This document shows positions 22,707 to 33,900 of a stretch of 64,000 bases of DNA, piece by piece. The translations under genes and the position numbers were made by a program. The DNA is from Cercis canadensis. Lineage: Eukaryota; Streptophyta; Magnoliopsida; Fabales; Fabaceae. The number at the start of each line of letters is the position of its first letter. Within the stretch, counting starts at the first letter, position 1. Below the pieces are notes generated by a model. It saw nothing but the letters and a program-made list of their open reading frames with translations. It made no database searches and had not been told where the DNA came from. Where the stretch lies: assembly GCA_003255065.1 (NCBI GenBank), contig QAOA01006876.1, forward strand, positions 322,463 through 386,462. Reading direction: 5' to 3'.

Positions 22707-25700
22707 TTAACCATATCTTCCCCTCCCTCTTCCCCTCCCCCTTCCCCTTCCTCCACGCCCCATTTCATGGCTGCTGCCTTGATCTCTTTCATATTTGAAC
22801 ATGCTCATTCTAATATCCTCAGCTTCATTAGAACCCCTTTGTACCTGAACAAGTTGCATATAAGACATTGGAATAATCTTGGAAAAATAGACAAAAAAAA
22901 AAAAGAGGCANAAAAAAAAAAAGAGGCATACGCAAAATCACTAAAACAAAGTAAGAAACTGACTCGAGAATCTTCCAGGCTGTATTGGTTTTGAAGCTGC
23001 CTAGCAAGATTCTCATCATGACTAACATCTGGAACCGCAACATTTACTAGAGGCTTTGCCTGGGCTTTCCTATTTTCATATTCTTCCAGAGTGAATACCA
23101 CTGGATCTTCTCGTTTCTCCCTCCCCCTATGTTTGCGACCCCTCGGATGTCTATCATCCTGATTTGGGTGATTCAATTTCTGGAGTAACTTTTGTGCAGC
23201 TGCTTGATTTTGAACAGGAACAGATTCCACAACTGTATAAAAAAAACAAGCATTAACATCACAAATGGAAATAAACTGCAAAAGTTAGAATTGAAAAAGG
23301 ACCTTGTACAACCAGGAATAAACCTTTTACATCTTAAAAGTAAATTTAAGGCATGATTTCGTGATTTGTTTGACCAGTTTATTCTCAATGACTACTGCTC
23401 TCTACGTGGAATTTTTCAAATCTAATGCAATAGCCAATCCTCCAACCCTTCCCCAAGGGGTTCGAAATTTTGTAAGTTGCAAACGGCAATCTGACTGGAT
23501 TGCCTAAGAAATCGACTACATCCAGACTGACAAGCAGATGCCATACCAACTGAAAAATAATATCACTTCCACATATACCTGAGGATTACCATATCATATG
23601 AATTAAAGGTAATTAGCAGAAATGAAAATTAGGTATCACCTTCTTTTGGTCTTGTCCCTGAACTACTAGACTTTTCTTCAGCCTTTTCTGGAGGCTGTGT
23701 AGATTTTAGCTTTATATCCACATTATCTGCTTTCCAATCAAGGGTTCGTTGGTTTCCAGTTGGCTGCATCTCAGTATTGCCAACCCCAGCAGCAGGCTTA
23801 CTGCTTCTAGGATTAGACTTTGCATAATCTGCAGCAAACCAGCTTCTTTGTCAATCTTATGCAAATGCAACCATTTCACATTTTCTAAATAGCTTGCAAT
23901 ACATTATACATTTGGTGTCTGAAGTCCTATTAACCCAGAAAGAATAACCATAACTCATTCAAATGTTGCATCACAACATCAAATAATCCTCACAAATATT
24001 AAAAACAATCCAGCTTTCAAGAGGAGAGGGTCAATGGAAATCAGAGTTTAGCAATGCTAAAATTATGTGAAGGTGGTAAGAATTGATTGTCTGTGGACAA
24101 CAACAACCAATACCGAATAGACGCAATGGCCATGAGAAGAAACACAATGCAACCAAATGTCAAAAAAGCAGGTCCACTGTAGTTTCATCGAAGGAAAGAT
24201 AAATTTCTAATTAGGAATATATACAGATGAGTGAAAGTTTGGTACACTGACAAGACAGTTATTCCTACCAAGGATTCTGGCTAAAGAGTTTGCTCATGGA
24301 TTGTTCAGAGAGCACGAGAAACATAGGCTTGGGTTCCAATATTCAAGATGGATAAGAAGAAACCAGTACTGATTCCCAGATCCAATATCCAACTCAAGTT
24401 CCAAGAAATATTGGCCTTTGGAGGGGAAGGGGATGCCTTCAAGCTATAGCTGAAGGCTAGCTTAGAACTAGTTGAGGCTCCTGCAGAACCCCTGCACTCC
24501 AAATTGGGGACCCAGGCTGCTTCTGTTTGAGTTGAAAGCAGGTCAAGACTGCTATAATCATATCCACCACAATAGTCACCCCAGGCTATCAGGCTATGCC
24601 CACATCCCTTTCTTTTTCTTTAACTAGCCAAAAAGCCAAACAGAAAAGAAAAAGGAAAAAAAAAAAGTAGAAAGAGAGATACAAATGTTCTTTTGAGAAA
24701 ACTGACCTAAGGAAGATCCAACTTGCAGCTTCTCAAACGGGGGAGGACCACCAGTATCACTTTCCTCTAGCCGCCTTAAAGATGATCTAGAGAATCCTGA
24801 ATATTTTTGGTTCATCTGCCATTCTTCATAAAGTGATTGAACAATGCCTCCTAATACAGTCAAGACTTTAGGATTTAAACAAACTATGCCCCAATGAATT
24901 GCAACTTTATTTTCGAGACGGATCTGCTAAACAGAATACAAAAAAAGAAATTATATATAAGAAAAAAACGTAGTAGTAATTCAAGAACACACGGACACAC
25001 ATAGAGTGAGTGAGTGAGCAATACATCAAATAATCACTAGTGTGTAATAGAAAGCTAGATTTGCAACCAAGAGATTTATGACAATCAGCAAAGTATAACA
25101 ACCATCTGAATGATGAATGATTAATCATTCCCTTACCAAAATATAACCTGTATGCCATTGCCAATATATTTTCAAGTCTTCTATACATCACTGTGCAGAT
25201 AGAATCATACAAATATATATCCAAAATGAATAAATAAGGCAGACACAATAGGGCATGCCCTCTAGTAATCCATTTCAACTCAAATGTATAGCATATTTAA
25301 GGAATACATAATCGATATTAGATTGGCACTAGTAAATGAGATCATGCCTTATATCTGAGAATTAAAATTGGCAATTGGAGCAAAAGAAGCGGCAAATTTA
25401 GAAATAATGTCATCAAGCTCAATGAATCCGTGAAGTACCTTAGTACCGGGAACCACATTGTCCGGTATAGATGGGATATGAGAGTATTCAATAGCAGTTA
25501 TTTCGAAGTGTCCATCAGTGAGACACAATCTAAGAAGTCGCCCACCACCTGAATTTCTTGAAATATCGTCCACACTGCTCTTAGATATGTCCCTTACTGA
25601 AGATATCTGAAACGAACCAATAACAAAAAAATTAAAAGGGCAAAGAGAGGAGGTAAAACTCAACTAGCTGTAAAGGTATAGAATCCAATAAAATCAACTT

Positions 25701-26237
25701 CTACCAAGTACATTTGCTCGCTAGGATGGGAAAAAAATTATTTGATTAAGAGAAAAAAAAAAAAAAAAAAANAAAAAAAAAAAAAAACTGTATGAACGAA
25801 GGAACAGCAACCCATAATTTCATTGTTAACAACACTGCTCGCTAGCTGAAATTACAACAGAAACCCATAATTTTCATTCGTCTAATATCCTTTTTTTCGT
25901 TGATATTAGAATTAAAAGCAAAGAAACATAGGGTACAAAGAATTGAATAGAAGGTGGAAGGCTAGTAATTTGCCTGAAGGACTTTGGGGCCTTGAAGATA
26001 AGAAGATTTGCGAAGAAGAGAAGAAGGGTCGGGCAAGGATTTTCCTCCGATGGATCTAAGGTCCGAATTCAAGAGCTCCGATTCTACAGAACCAACCACC
26101 TTGGAACAATCATCAGCTAAAGCGGATTGAATAACGATCATGGCCTTCACTTGCTCCAAGTCTCCCAAGAACCAACCCCTTCTTCTAAGGGTTTCTAACA
26201 CCATTTCTGATTGCGAAACATTCGAACTCTCCTCCAT
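22707..26237 (-). CDS. TDRD3/RMI1 N-terminal domain (DUF1767) protein with Gly/Arg-rich tail
   Basis: Minus-strand coding exons: 25974-26237, 25439-25606, 24707-24923, 23640-23828, 22964-23232, 22707-22844; 414 residues in frame. The N-terminal half (about residues 10-195) is the OB-fold domain shared by TDRD3 and RMI1: LRRRGWFLGDLEQVKAM, LLRLCLTDGHFEITAIEYS, IPDNVVPGTK and IHWGIVCLNPKVLTVLGG. The middle is polar and probably disordered, then a block VFTLEEYENRKAQ with a UBA-like HDENLARQLQNQ segment. The last exon ends in a GRG repeat (about residues 397-414). No Tudor domain is visible. Human TDRD3 binds topoisomerase 3-beta through this OB fold; a role in TOP3/RNA complexes here is inference. 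Intron 1 has a GC donor. A single N at 22911 lies in the last intron. Arabidopsis At5g19950 is the likely counterpart. Confidence 0.82.
22911..22911. other. Single-N assembly junction
   Basis: An A-run plus GAGGCA occurs on both sides of the N. It lies in the last intron of the DUF1767 gene and does not affect coding sequence. Confidence 0.8.
25438..25973 (-). other. GC-AG intron 1 plus adjacent exon 2 of the DUF1767 gene
   Basis: Exon 1 ends at 25974 with CTTCAG|GCAAAT and exon 2 begins at 25606 after GTTTCAG|ATATC. The protein joins as KVLQ|ISSVRD, which agrees with the family pattern. No GT donor nearby keeps the frame. The intron itself is 25607-25973 and also holds a long A-run with an N at 25772. 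Confidence 0.6.
25772..25772. other. Single-N in a long A homopolymer
   Basis: About 19 A before and 15 A after the N, in intron 1 of the DUF1767 gene. Tract length is uncertain. Confidence 0.8.
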
Positions 26238-26481
26238 TTTAGAGTCAGTTCCACTGTATTCGTGCCCTCTTCTCCTTCCTTGAATTCCCTTTTTTTGTAC
26301 CCATTAAAGTTGAGCACCATCAGAAAAATGTGAAGACAAGTGCTCAGCATTGGGCCAATTGAGTACAATTGGGCTAAACGGCCCATCCCTTGGCTGTGCT
26401 AAACTTCAATTTCAACCCAATTAATTGATGACACTAGGCCCAAAAAGAAAATGTTAGCCCACAGCAAGAGAACAAATAAAA

Positions 26482-26482
26482 N
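26482..26482. other. Single-N in a long A homopolymer
   Basis: A few A before the N and about 26 after it, in intergenic DNA. Tract length is uncertain. Confidence 0.8.
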
Positions 26483-27260
26483 AAAAAAAAAAAAAAAAAA
26501 AAAAAAAACCTGCCTGGTGCTTGATATGTTTTTCCTCGTGCGATTGTGCTGGTGCCTCAAATGGTTGCATGCACCATGTGTTTCCAACAACTAGTACTTT
26601 GATCTTGCATAATGGAGGTAAAGTGCCAACACTAGTAGTTGAATGTACGAAGGATAAGCTCATTAATTAACTTTATTCAATCTGATGTGAAAACTGAGTA
26701 AGGCATTCCAATGAATTCATGCCGTTGTTGAGAGAGATGTCAGTCATTTTGACTAACATTTCTCTGGTGAATATGAACATAGGCTAGTACAGTGTCGTGT
26801 CTGTTCCACTTGTTTACTCAGCATTTATTTATTTAATTGTACAACAATTTTCTTTTGCTGGCTCTACTATCAACATATTTATTCAGCATTAATTCTATTT
26901 AATATGTTGTCGTTTGCTTTTCTTTTCTTTTTCTAGTAGCGTAAGTATTGTGACTATTGTCAACGACTGCAAAAGTTCCACTTAAAATTAAATAATGACT
27001 TCAGAAATCAAAAGTAGAGATGTTCTCGTTTCACATAGGTATTAATTTGAATCTTCTATGAAGTTTGCAATAGATAGCTTTACACTACCGACTACCAAGT
27101 ATGATATGGCAAATAATGGAGCTATAATTTTCGGTGCGGTACCTTATCATTTAGGTATAATTAATAGCCACATGACAATGTACTTGACTTGACGACAAAG
27201 TTGTCCCGTTTTTACTTTTTTCAACTGCATCATCTTTTTTTTTTTTTTTTTTTTTTTTTT

Positions 27261-27261
27261 N
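27261..27261. other. Single-N at the end of a T homopolymer
   Basis: About 27 T precede the N. Intergenic; the tract length and a few flanking bases may be wrong. Confidence 0.75.
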
Positions 27262-27708
27262 TGGTGCAATGGATATCTTGGTTTGAATCAACCGAATAAA
27301 ACATTTTTAAGCATGGATTTTTTTTTTTTTAACCAAAGGTAATACAAATAAAGATAGGCTTATCCTTTCCTAAAATCTTATCTCATCAACTTTTAATAGA
27401 ATTTAAATTTAATACCTCTACAATAAAATTCCAAGTACTTAAACTACTGTTTTCTTAGAGACTGAAATCTCTTTCTTTTATCACCTATAAACCACACTCA
27501 AATATTTCCTGTACATATATTTTACAGTAAATGGGAAATCCATTTGTCCCTTTTGGTGTATCAATGTGTGCATACCTTACTTAAGTTTCGATATGTTGCA
27601 ATGTAAACTTTGTAGTATAGTATAGTATAGGTGCGGGGCATGCTGGCCATTCCATAAAACGGTCGGCAGTGGCATGCATACAACTGTTACCCAATAAGGG
27701 CTACTCTA

Positions 27709-28149
27709 GGCTCTTTGATTGGAATATAATATTTTAAAAATAATTTTACATATTTTTTAATTTATTTATTTTAATATTATATTTTAAAAAATATATAAAA
27801 TTTAATGTGTGAAGACTATTGGACACACTGTCTACCACTTTGTGCATCTAGTAGGGACACGCCGAATGGTAGATGACGTGTCCGTTGCAGAGCACAAGAA
27901 GAAGAAGAATAAGAGGAGCCTCGGGAAGAAAGAGAAAAAAAAAAGAGGAAGAAAGAGAAAGGAAAAAAAAAAAAGGAGGAATAAGTGGCCACGTGGAGAC
28001 ATGTTATTAGCTATTTGGTAAGTCCAATGAGAACACGTCGAATGGTAAACGGCATATTAGGTTTTTTTATTTTAAATGTAATATTAAATTAAATAAGTTA
28101 AAAAAATATAATAAATATGTAAAATTGTTATATTCCAGTCAAAGAGTCA
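27709..28149. mobile_element. Mutator-like MITE, 441 bp, with 9-bp target duplication
   Basis: The ends are inverted repeats of roughly 90 bp: left starts GGCTCTTTGATTGGAATATAA, right (other strand) TGACTCTTTGACTGGAATATAA, and both continue with similar AT-rich sequence. The element is flanked by GCTACTCTA at 27700-27708 and again at 28150-28158, a 9-bp duplication typical of Mutator-like elements. The interior has no transposase; it has a purine-rich stretch (27890-27985) of AAG/GAA repeats and two related GACACGCCGAATGGTA / AACACGTCGAATGGTA motifs. Confidence 0.85.
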
Positions 28150-28158
28150 GCTACTCTA

Positions 28159-30111
28159 CTATGGATTCACATTCTTAAGCTATACATAATGTATACAATT
28201 AAATTTCACAATCAATAAAATTTGAGTTAGATAAAAAAGCAATTTTAGTAAGATACTATTTAACATAAATTTTGTTAATTACACAATTTATATTCAATTA
28301 TATACAATTTTAAGACACGAGGCCACAAATGAGTAGCCCTTGTTGTGTCTTTGGCGCATGCACATCAGTACACATTTTGTATAATGGGCACCATAACATC
28401 ACTTATCATGTGTCACGTGCACTCTTATGACTCGTTTAACTATTTTAATGAAAATGGTTGTTAGGGGGTCAAGTGTTATTCATAACTACGAGATAGAGGA
28501 CAAGTTAGAAAACTACACTTGGGTAGTAACTAGTGTCATTTCCTTGATGCTATGTATGGTGTTTAGGTCTCGTTGATCACGATTTGGGATTCAATTCAAT
28601 ATAGTCTACAAGCACATTTGGACAGTGAGTATACAAATACATATTGATTGAGCACTTGTTTGCTTGAGGGATAATAACAAACTTGAGATTTAGGTTTCTT
28701 AAGAAAAACGAACGAACAAACAATCAAACCAGAGAATCATATGAGACGCCATTCAGAAATAATGCGAGCTGAGTAGAGTCTTGCCAAACGAAAATGACTA
28801 AAATCGAAGTGTCAACACATAGACAGACAATTGAAGACAAGAAGCGAGTAACCTTCACGTGAAAGCTTCTATCAAATTTAAGAAACAGCCATTGTGCATG
28901 ACAACTACAAGTATACCAAATTTATAACACTTCCTTTTCTCCTTTTTCATTCATCTGAAACCACGAATTCCACTTCAGCTGCATTTAATGCAGTTGTTTA
29001 ACAAGAGTTAAACTATGTGTCAAAAAGTCCACTGTTTAGTTTGTGAACTACTAGCTCTCTTGGTTTTTCAAATAAACCCTTTCAAATTAGTCTCTTGTAG
29101 GTGCCCTACCCAAGGAACAAGAGGCATAGTAATTTAACTATCTTAACCCACCCTTGGACACTTTCTTTTTGCTACACTGTCAAGCAGGTGTGCATAGAAT
29201 AGAATAATGACTCTAGTTACCAAATCAGCCAAAGACCTAACTCCCACCTTCTTAATTTAGTTAGGCAGGTGTGTTAGAGCGTAATATATAATCCTCTTGT
29301 TGATTACTTGATTTGCTTCAATACGCTTGTGACATAAATGCAAGGTTGTCATTATTGGTGGGTAGTTGATGCTTCATTTTGCCGTCGGATATGGGGCAGC
29401 AAGCACTTTAGAAGAACAAGTCCGTTTTATTTATCCACCTTCAGTTTTGGAAATTTTATTGTGCTTTGAGTTTAATATACATCAGAGGCAAAAGTTATCA
29501 AGATTACCTTTTTTGCTCGAACCTTGTATTTTGAGGTTATAAACGCCTAAAGAAATATGCTATATACTAAATGATAATGCTGGGTGAGGAGGAAAAAAGT
29601 AATTGTTTTAACAAAAATTCTGACATAATAATCACAACTATATAATGTAAACAAAGTTGAATTTTAATGAAAAAATATTTAAGTGAAAACAGTTCACTTT
29701 TATCTTATGAGTATTGGGCTCAATACTAAAAAGGACATTACTGCAAAAGCTAGTTCATTGAAGTCAATGTCACCCAAACTGTGATATCTAGGTTTAGTAT
29801 CACTAAGTGCCTTAACAAAAATTGGAACCCAAGATTTTCTACAAAGGTAAACGATCCCTTAACGCTTGATGCCTAGTAGTACATTATGAATTATGTCATA
29901 AAACAGAGCAAATTATTATTATTATTATTTAAAAAAAAAAAACACACACACACACCCGCTGCCAGTGGCCCAGTGCAATATATATTGATGCAAGAGCGAA
30001 AGCAAAATAAACGTGAAGCTCTATTAGGGGGAAAGTGCGACGTCAAAACAATTTTGCTTCTACTTTTAGAATCTTCCCCAAAGTGAACTGGATAAAGTAA
30101 CCCCATACCCT
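28159..30111. other. Intergenic DNA, no gene seen
   Basis: AT-rich. A compound microsatellite of ATT repeats, an A-run and (CA)n lies at about 29910-29956. The short open frames have no family resemblance. Confidence 0.5.
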
Positions 30112-30380
30112 ATTCTAAAAAAGAATAAATATTTTATTAAGAATTTAAAGTAAAATAAATTTTTAATTTTAATATTATTATAAAATGCATAAACAAATAA
30201 TATAATAAATATATAAATAATAAATAATATATTATTTTAACTCTGTTAAATGTAAATTTAATTAATAATTTGAGAATTTAACCTATATTACATGATAATT
30301 TTTTAATATTTTTATAATAATACTAAAATTAAAATTAATTTTATTTTAAACTTTTAATATTTTTTTTTTCATTTTTATCC
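30112..30380. repeat. AT-rich foldback, possible MITE
   Basis: A left arm (about 30125-30195, containing TTAAAGTAAAATAAATTTTT and AATATTATTATAAAA) matches in reverse complement a right arm (about 30300-30372). The arms are about 65-70 bp with mismatches. Base composition is so skewed that some matching is expected by chance, and no target duplication was found. Confidence 0.4.
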
Positions 30381-30934
30381 TAGCGGACCGCAGTTTATAA
30401 CCGCCATTAAGAAGAGGGTAAAATAGTAAATCCATCTACCCAACTGTTTCATTTCAAATGCAGGCCGTAGTATTCACGCACACTCGCGGTCGCGGACGCT
30501 CCTGTCAATCGGTCATTCTCTTCACGCTGGCTGGTGCTGGTCACGTTGCGGGTTTAGTGAAATGACAATGGCACCCTTGGTGCTCACAGCAAAAGTGTCG
30601 ATTTGTGAAAGCGAGTTGCGGAGACTATGATAGGCGAGGACGTGTAATCGCGGACCCGCGAAATTTGTCTTTCCCGCGGCTATTAAATGAGTTTTTGCTC
30701 CTGCACACTCACCGTAACGTAGGCAACCAACTCAGGCTGGGCAAAAAGAAGAAAGATAGAAGGCGGCCATTAATGCAGAGCTCAACTACCAATCCAAGAC
30801 TGAGAAATAGTAGCGGTAGAGGCACATGAACTCAAACTTACCACAATCTCACACTCAAACCCTACTTTTAAGTCAATCTCTCACTCTCTCTCTCAGTATT
30901 ACTAGAGTGTGAGGCGCTCTAGATCTGGAGTGCA
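30381..30934 (+). promoter_or_regulatory. Promoter and 5' leader of ABCG32
   Basis: The base composition changes sharply at about 30380 from AT-rich to a balanced, CpG-containing sequence. A CT-repeat leader (CTCTCACTCTCTCTCTCAG, about 30879-30897) lies just before the ATG at 30935. I cannot assign a certain TATA box. Confidence 0.45.
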
Positions 30935-33900
30935 ATGTGGAACTCGGCGGAGAACGCGTTTGCGAGATCGGCGTCGTTTAGGGAGGAAGGGGAAGACGAG
31001 GAGGCGCTCCGGTGGGCTGCACTGGAGAGGCTGCCAACATATGCGCGAGTACGCAGAGGCATTTTCCAGAACCTTGTCGGTGAAAGGAAAGAGATCGATG
31101 TGAGTGAGCTCGAGGCACAGGAGCAGAAGCTCCTTTTGGAAAGATTGGTTGACTCTGTTGATGACGACCCCGAGAGGTTCTTCCAACGGATGAGACGGCG
31201 ATTTGATGCGTAATTTTCCTCTTGGATTTTCCTTTTGCCTTGTTAGTACTTGCTTGGAAAATGTTGAAGCAGGCGTGAGAATTAGAATCTCGTAGAAAAA
31301 CGGAGTGCAGAATCAACTTACATTTCCTCTATTTCTCAGCAATTCAACAATAGATAATAGCTTCTGCGCTGCCACATGGATATAGACTACCAATTACTAC
31401 TAATCTCACTCTCTTTTGTTTCTCTTCAATTACGGTTTCACTTTGAGAATTTTATGTTTCCAAATACGAGTGTTCATTCTTGAATTTTAATAATCTAGTT
31501 CGTGACTCATTCATTCTTTTTAGTGTCTCTTACCGAATTTTATTGAACTTCTACTTCATAAATGCTCTCTGCAGAGTAGATTTGGAGTTTCCGAAAATTG
31601 AAGTTCGATTTCAAAACCTGACAGTTGAAGCTTTTGTCCATGTCGGAAGCAGAGCGCTGCCTACGATTCCTAATTTTATTTCCAATATGACCGAGGTATT
31701 TGTTTTTTCTTTTATTTGATTTTGACCATTTTGCTGAGGCCTATGCTAAATCAACGGCTATTATTATTAGGATAAATAACAACATAGCTTTCTAATTTAG
31801 TTTCTGTTTGTCTTATAGGCCCTTTTAAGGCAGTTGCGGATATACAGAGGAAAGAGAAGCAAATTGACAATTTTAGCCGACATCAGTGGGATTATCAGAC
31901 CTTCGAGGTCGAGATTTTTCTTTTGGTTACATGAGCAATTTTTAGCCTACTTATACAAGCTAGTTAAATTTCCCTGTACCACTAATTTTATAGTTTAAAT
32001 TAAAGTATTAATTTCTATATTATTTATATACTTAATTTGATTTTTTTAATGTACTTAAAATTGAAGGAAATTGTTAATTGTTGATGAAATTTTATATGCG
32101 CCTGGTAACATTTTTTATGTATCGTGTATTAAATAGTAACTTGTATTAAAACTCTTGAAAACCTACTTGGATTTCTCCTATTTTTCCGATATGTATATTG
32201 TTGTCTTCTTGCAGATTGACGCTACTATTGGGTCCCCCAAGCTCTGGGAAAACGACGCTACTATTAGCTCTTGCTGGTAGGCTAGGACCTGGTTTGCAGG
32301 TATCCAGTGTTTCCCCTCCCTTCCCCTCTTTTCCGCTCCTCCCAAACCTAGTGTGGGTACACAGGGTTCTGTTATTCTGCATGGATAATTGCTCTGTCAT
32401 AATATATAGAAAGGCTTGTCAGACAAGCTTTTTAATCTTAACCCTGCGCGTCCATACTCCAAACGGATGAAGCAATAGGTTGTTTGGAATTTCCTGAGCT
32501 CTAACTCTGCTTGAGCGCTATCTTTAACAGAGTAAGGTGACGCATAGTAAGTTCTCATTGAAGCATGTAGTAGACTGCATTTGCTTCTTTGTTTTTCATG
32601 TTGAGGTTGTGGATGGACGCCTTTGCTAATTTATTTACTAGATAGATTGACTTGATGGCCTAGACTAGCTATATCCCTTTTGAACTCCTAGCTTGTTCTT
32701 AATTTTTTCATTTTATATTTCTATTCTATTTGAAGATGTCAGGGAGCATCACATACAACGGACATGGGCTGAATGAGTTTGTTCCTCAGAGAACATCTGC
32801 TTATGTCAGCCAACAAGATTGGCATGTGGCAGAGATGACTGTAAGGGAAACTCTAGAGTTTGCAGGCCGCTGTCAAGGCATCGGATTTAAATATGGTGAG
32901 CTTGTACAACACCATCGTATTTGTATCAGTTTTGCAAACTTAGATGCCGAATATTAATTTCTCGAGTCTCAACAGATATGTTGCTAGAACTTGCCAGAAG
33001 AGAAAAGAATGCTGGGATAAAGCCAGATGAAGATCTTGATATATTCATGAAGGTACGTATTCATTTCAAGTTTTATGTTCTTTCCTTTTTAAGAAAAAGC
33101 ATTTTTTAAATAAATAATAAACTTCATTGACGGACACAAATTAATTTCGTATAATTTCTTCCTTTAGTCATTAGCTCTTGGGGGACAGGAAACAGGTCTT
33201 GTAGTGGAGTACATCATGAAGGTATTCTCTAAATGCCGTTACTTTTGAATGCACAAAGAACTGCGTTTGCGATTAATATTATGACCTGAAGATCTCTCAT
33301 TGGTGTTAGCTCTCATAATTTGGCTATTTCTTTTTTTTAAACTCAAAAATAATATTTTGCTTTGGTAATGGAATCCGTGATGCAACTTACTGCTGTTCTT
33401 TGATTCCTATGTTGCACCGGTACTTCAAAATCGATGTTGTACCTGTTTTTGAGACGTATCGGAAACTTGAAACTCGTATCAGAGGAGGAAACTCATCTTA
33501 GCTTCTTTTTTTTAAAAAACAAATTGGTATATTTTAAAATAGCTAAACTGCTCATTTTGACTTGGTTTTACACTTATTCTCTTCTCCTCCATTAGTTTTG
33601 AACCTTTACAAACTCCGCCCCCATTCTATTCTCTATTGAATTGAAGGAATATGACATGATTTACTGATTAAAGCTAGTTTTTCCAATTATCTTTGAGGTA
33701 ATTATATGGCTTCAACTCCCGCTGAAAAAGGAACTCCTCTTTGTATATATATATATATATACATACACACACATACATATGAGGTGGCATACCCGTACCT
33801 CATTTTTTTTGGAAAAATGCTGTTCCTACGTTTTGTACCGTACCGAGTACAAAACTCGTACTAGTGCCCGTGCAACATAGTTTGATTCTAATATTTTATA

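Larger units (their letters stand above)
26238..27699. other. Intergenic DNA between divergent DUF1767 and ABCG32 genes, left part
   Basis: The first 100-200 bases are probably the promoter and leader of the DUF1767 gene. Long A and T homopolymers with single Ns lie at 26482 and 27261. No gene recognised. Confidence 0.45.

Noticed and set aside
27809-28021. Lys/Arg-rich open frame of 70 codons
   Set aside because: It is the purine-rich interior of the Mutator-like MITE; low complexity, no family match.
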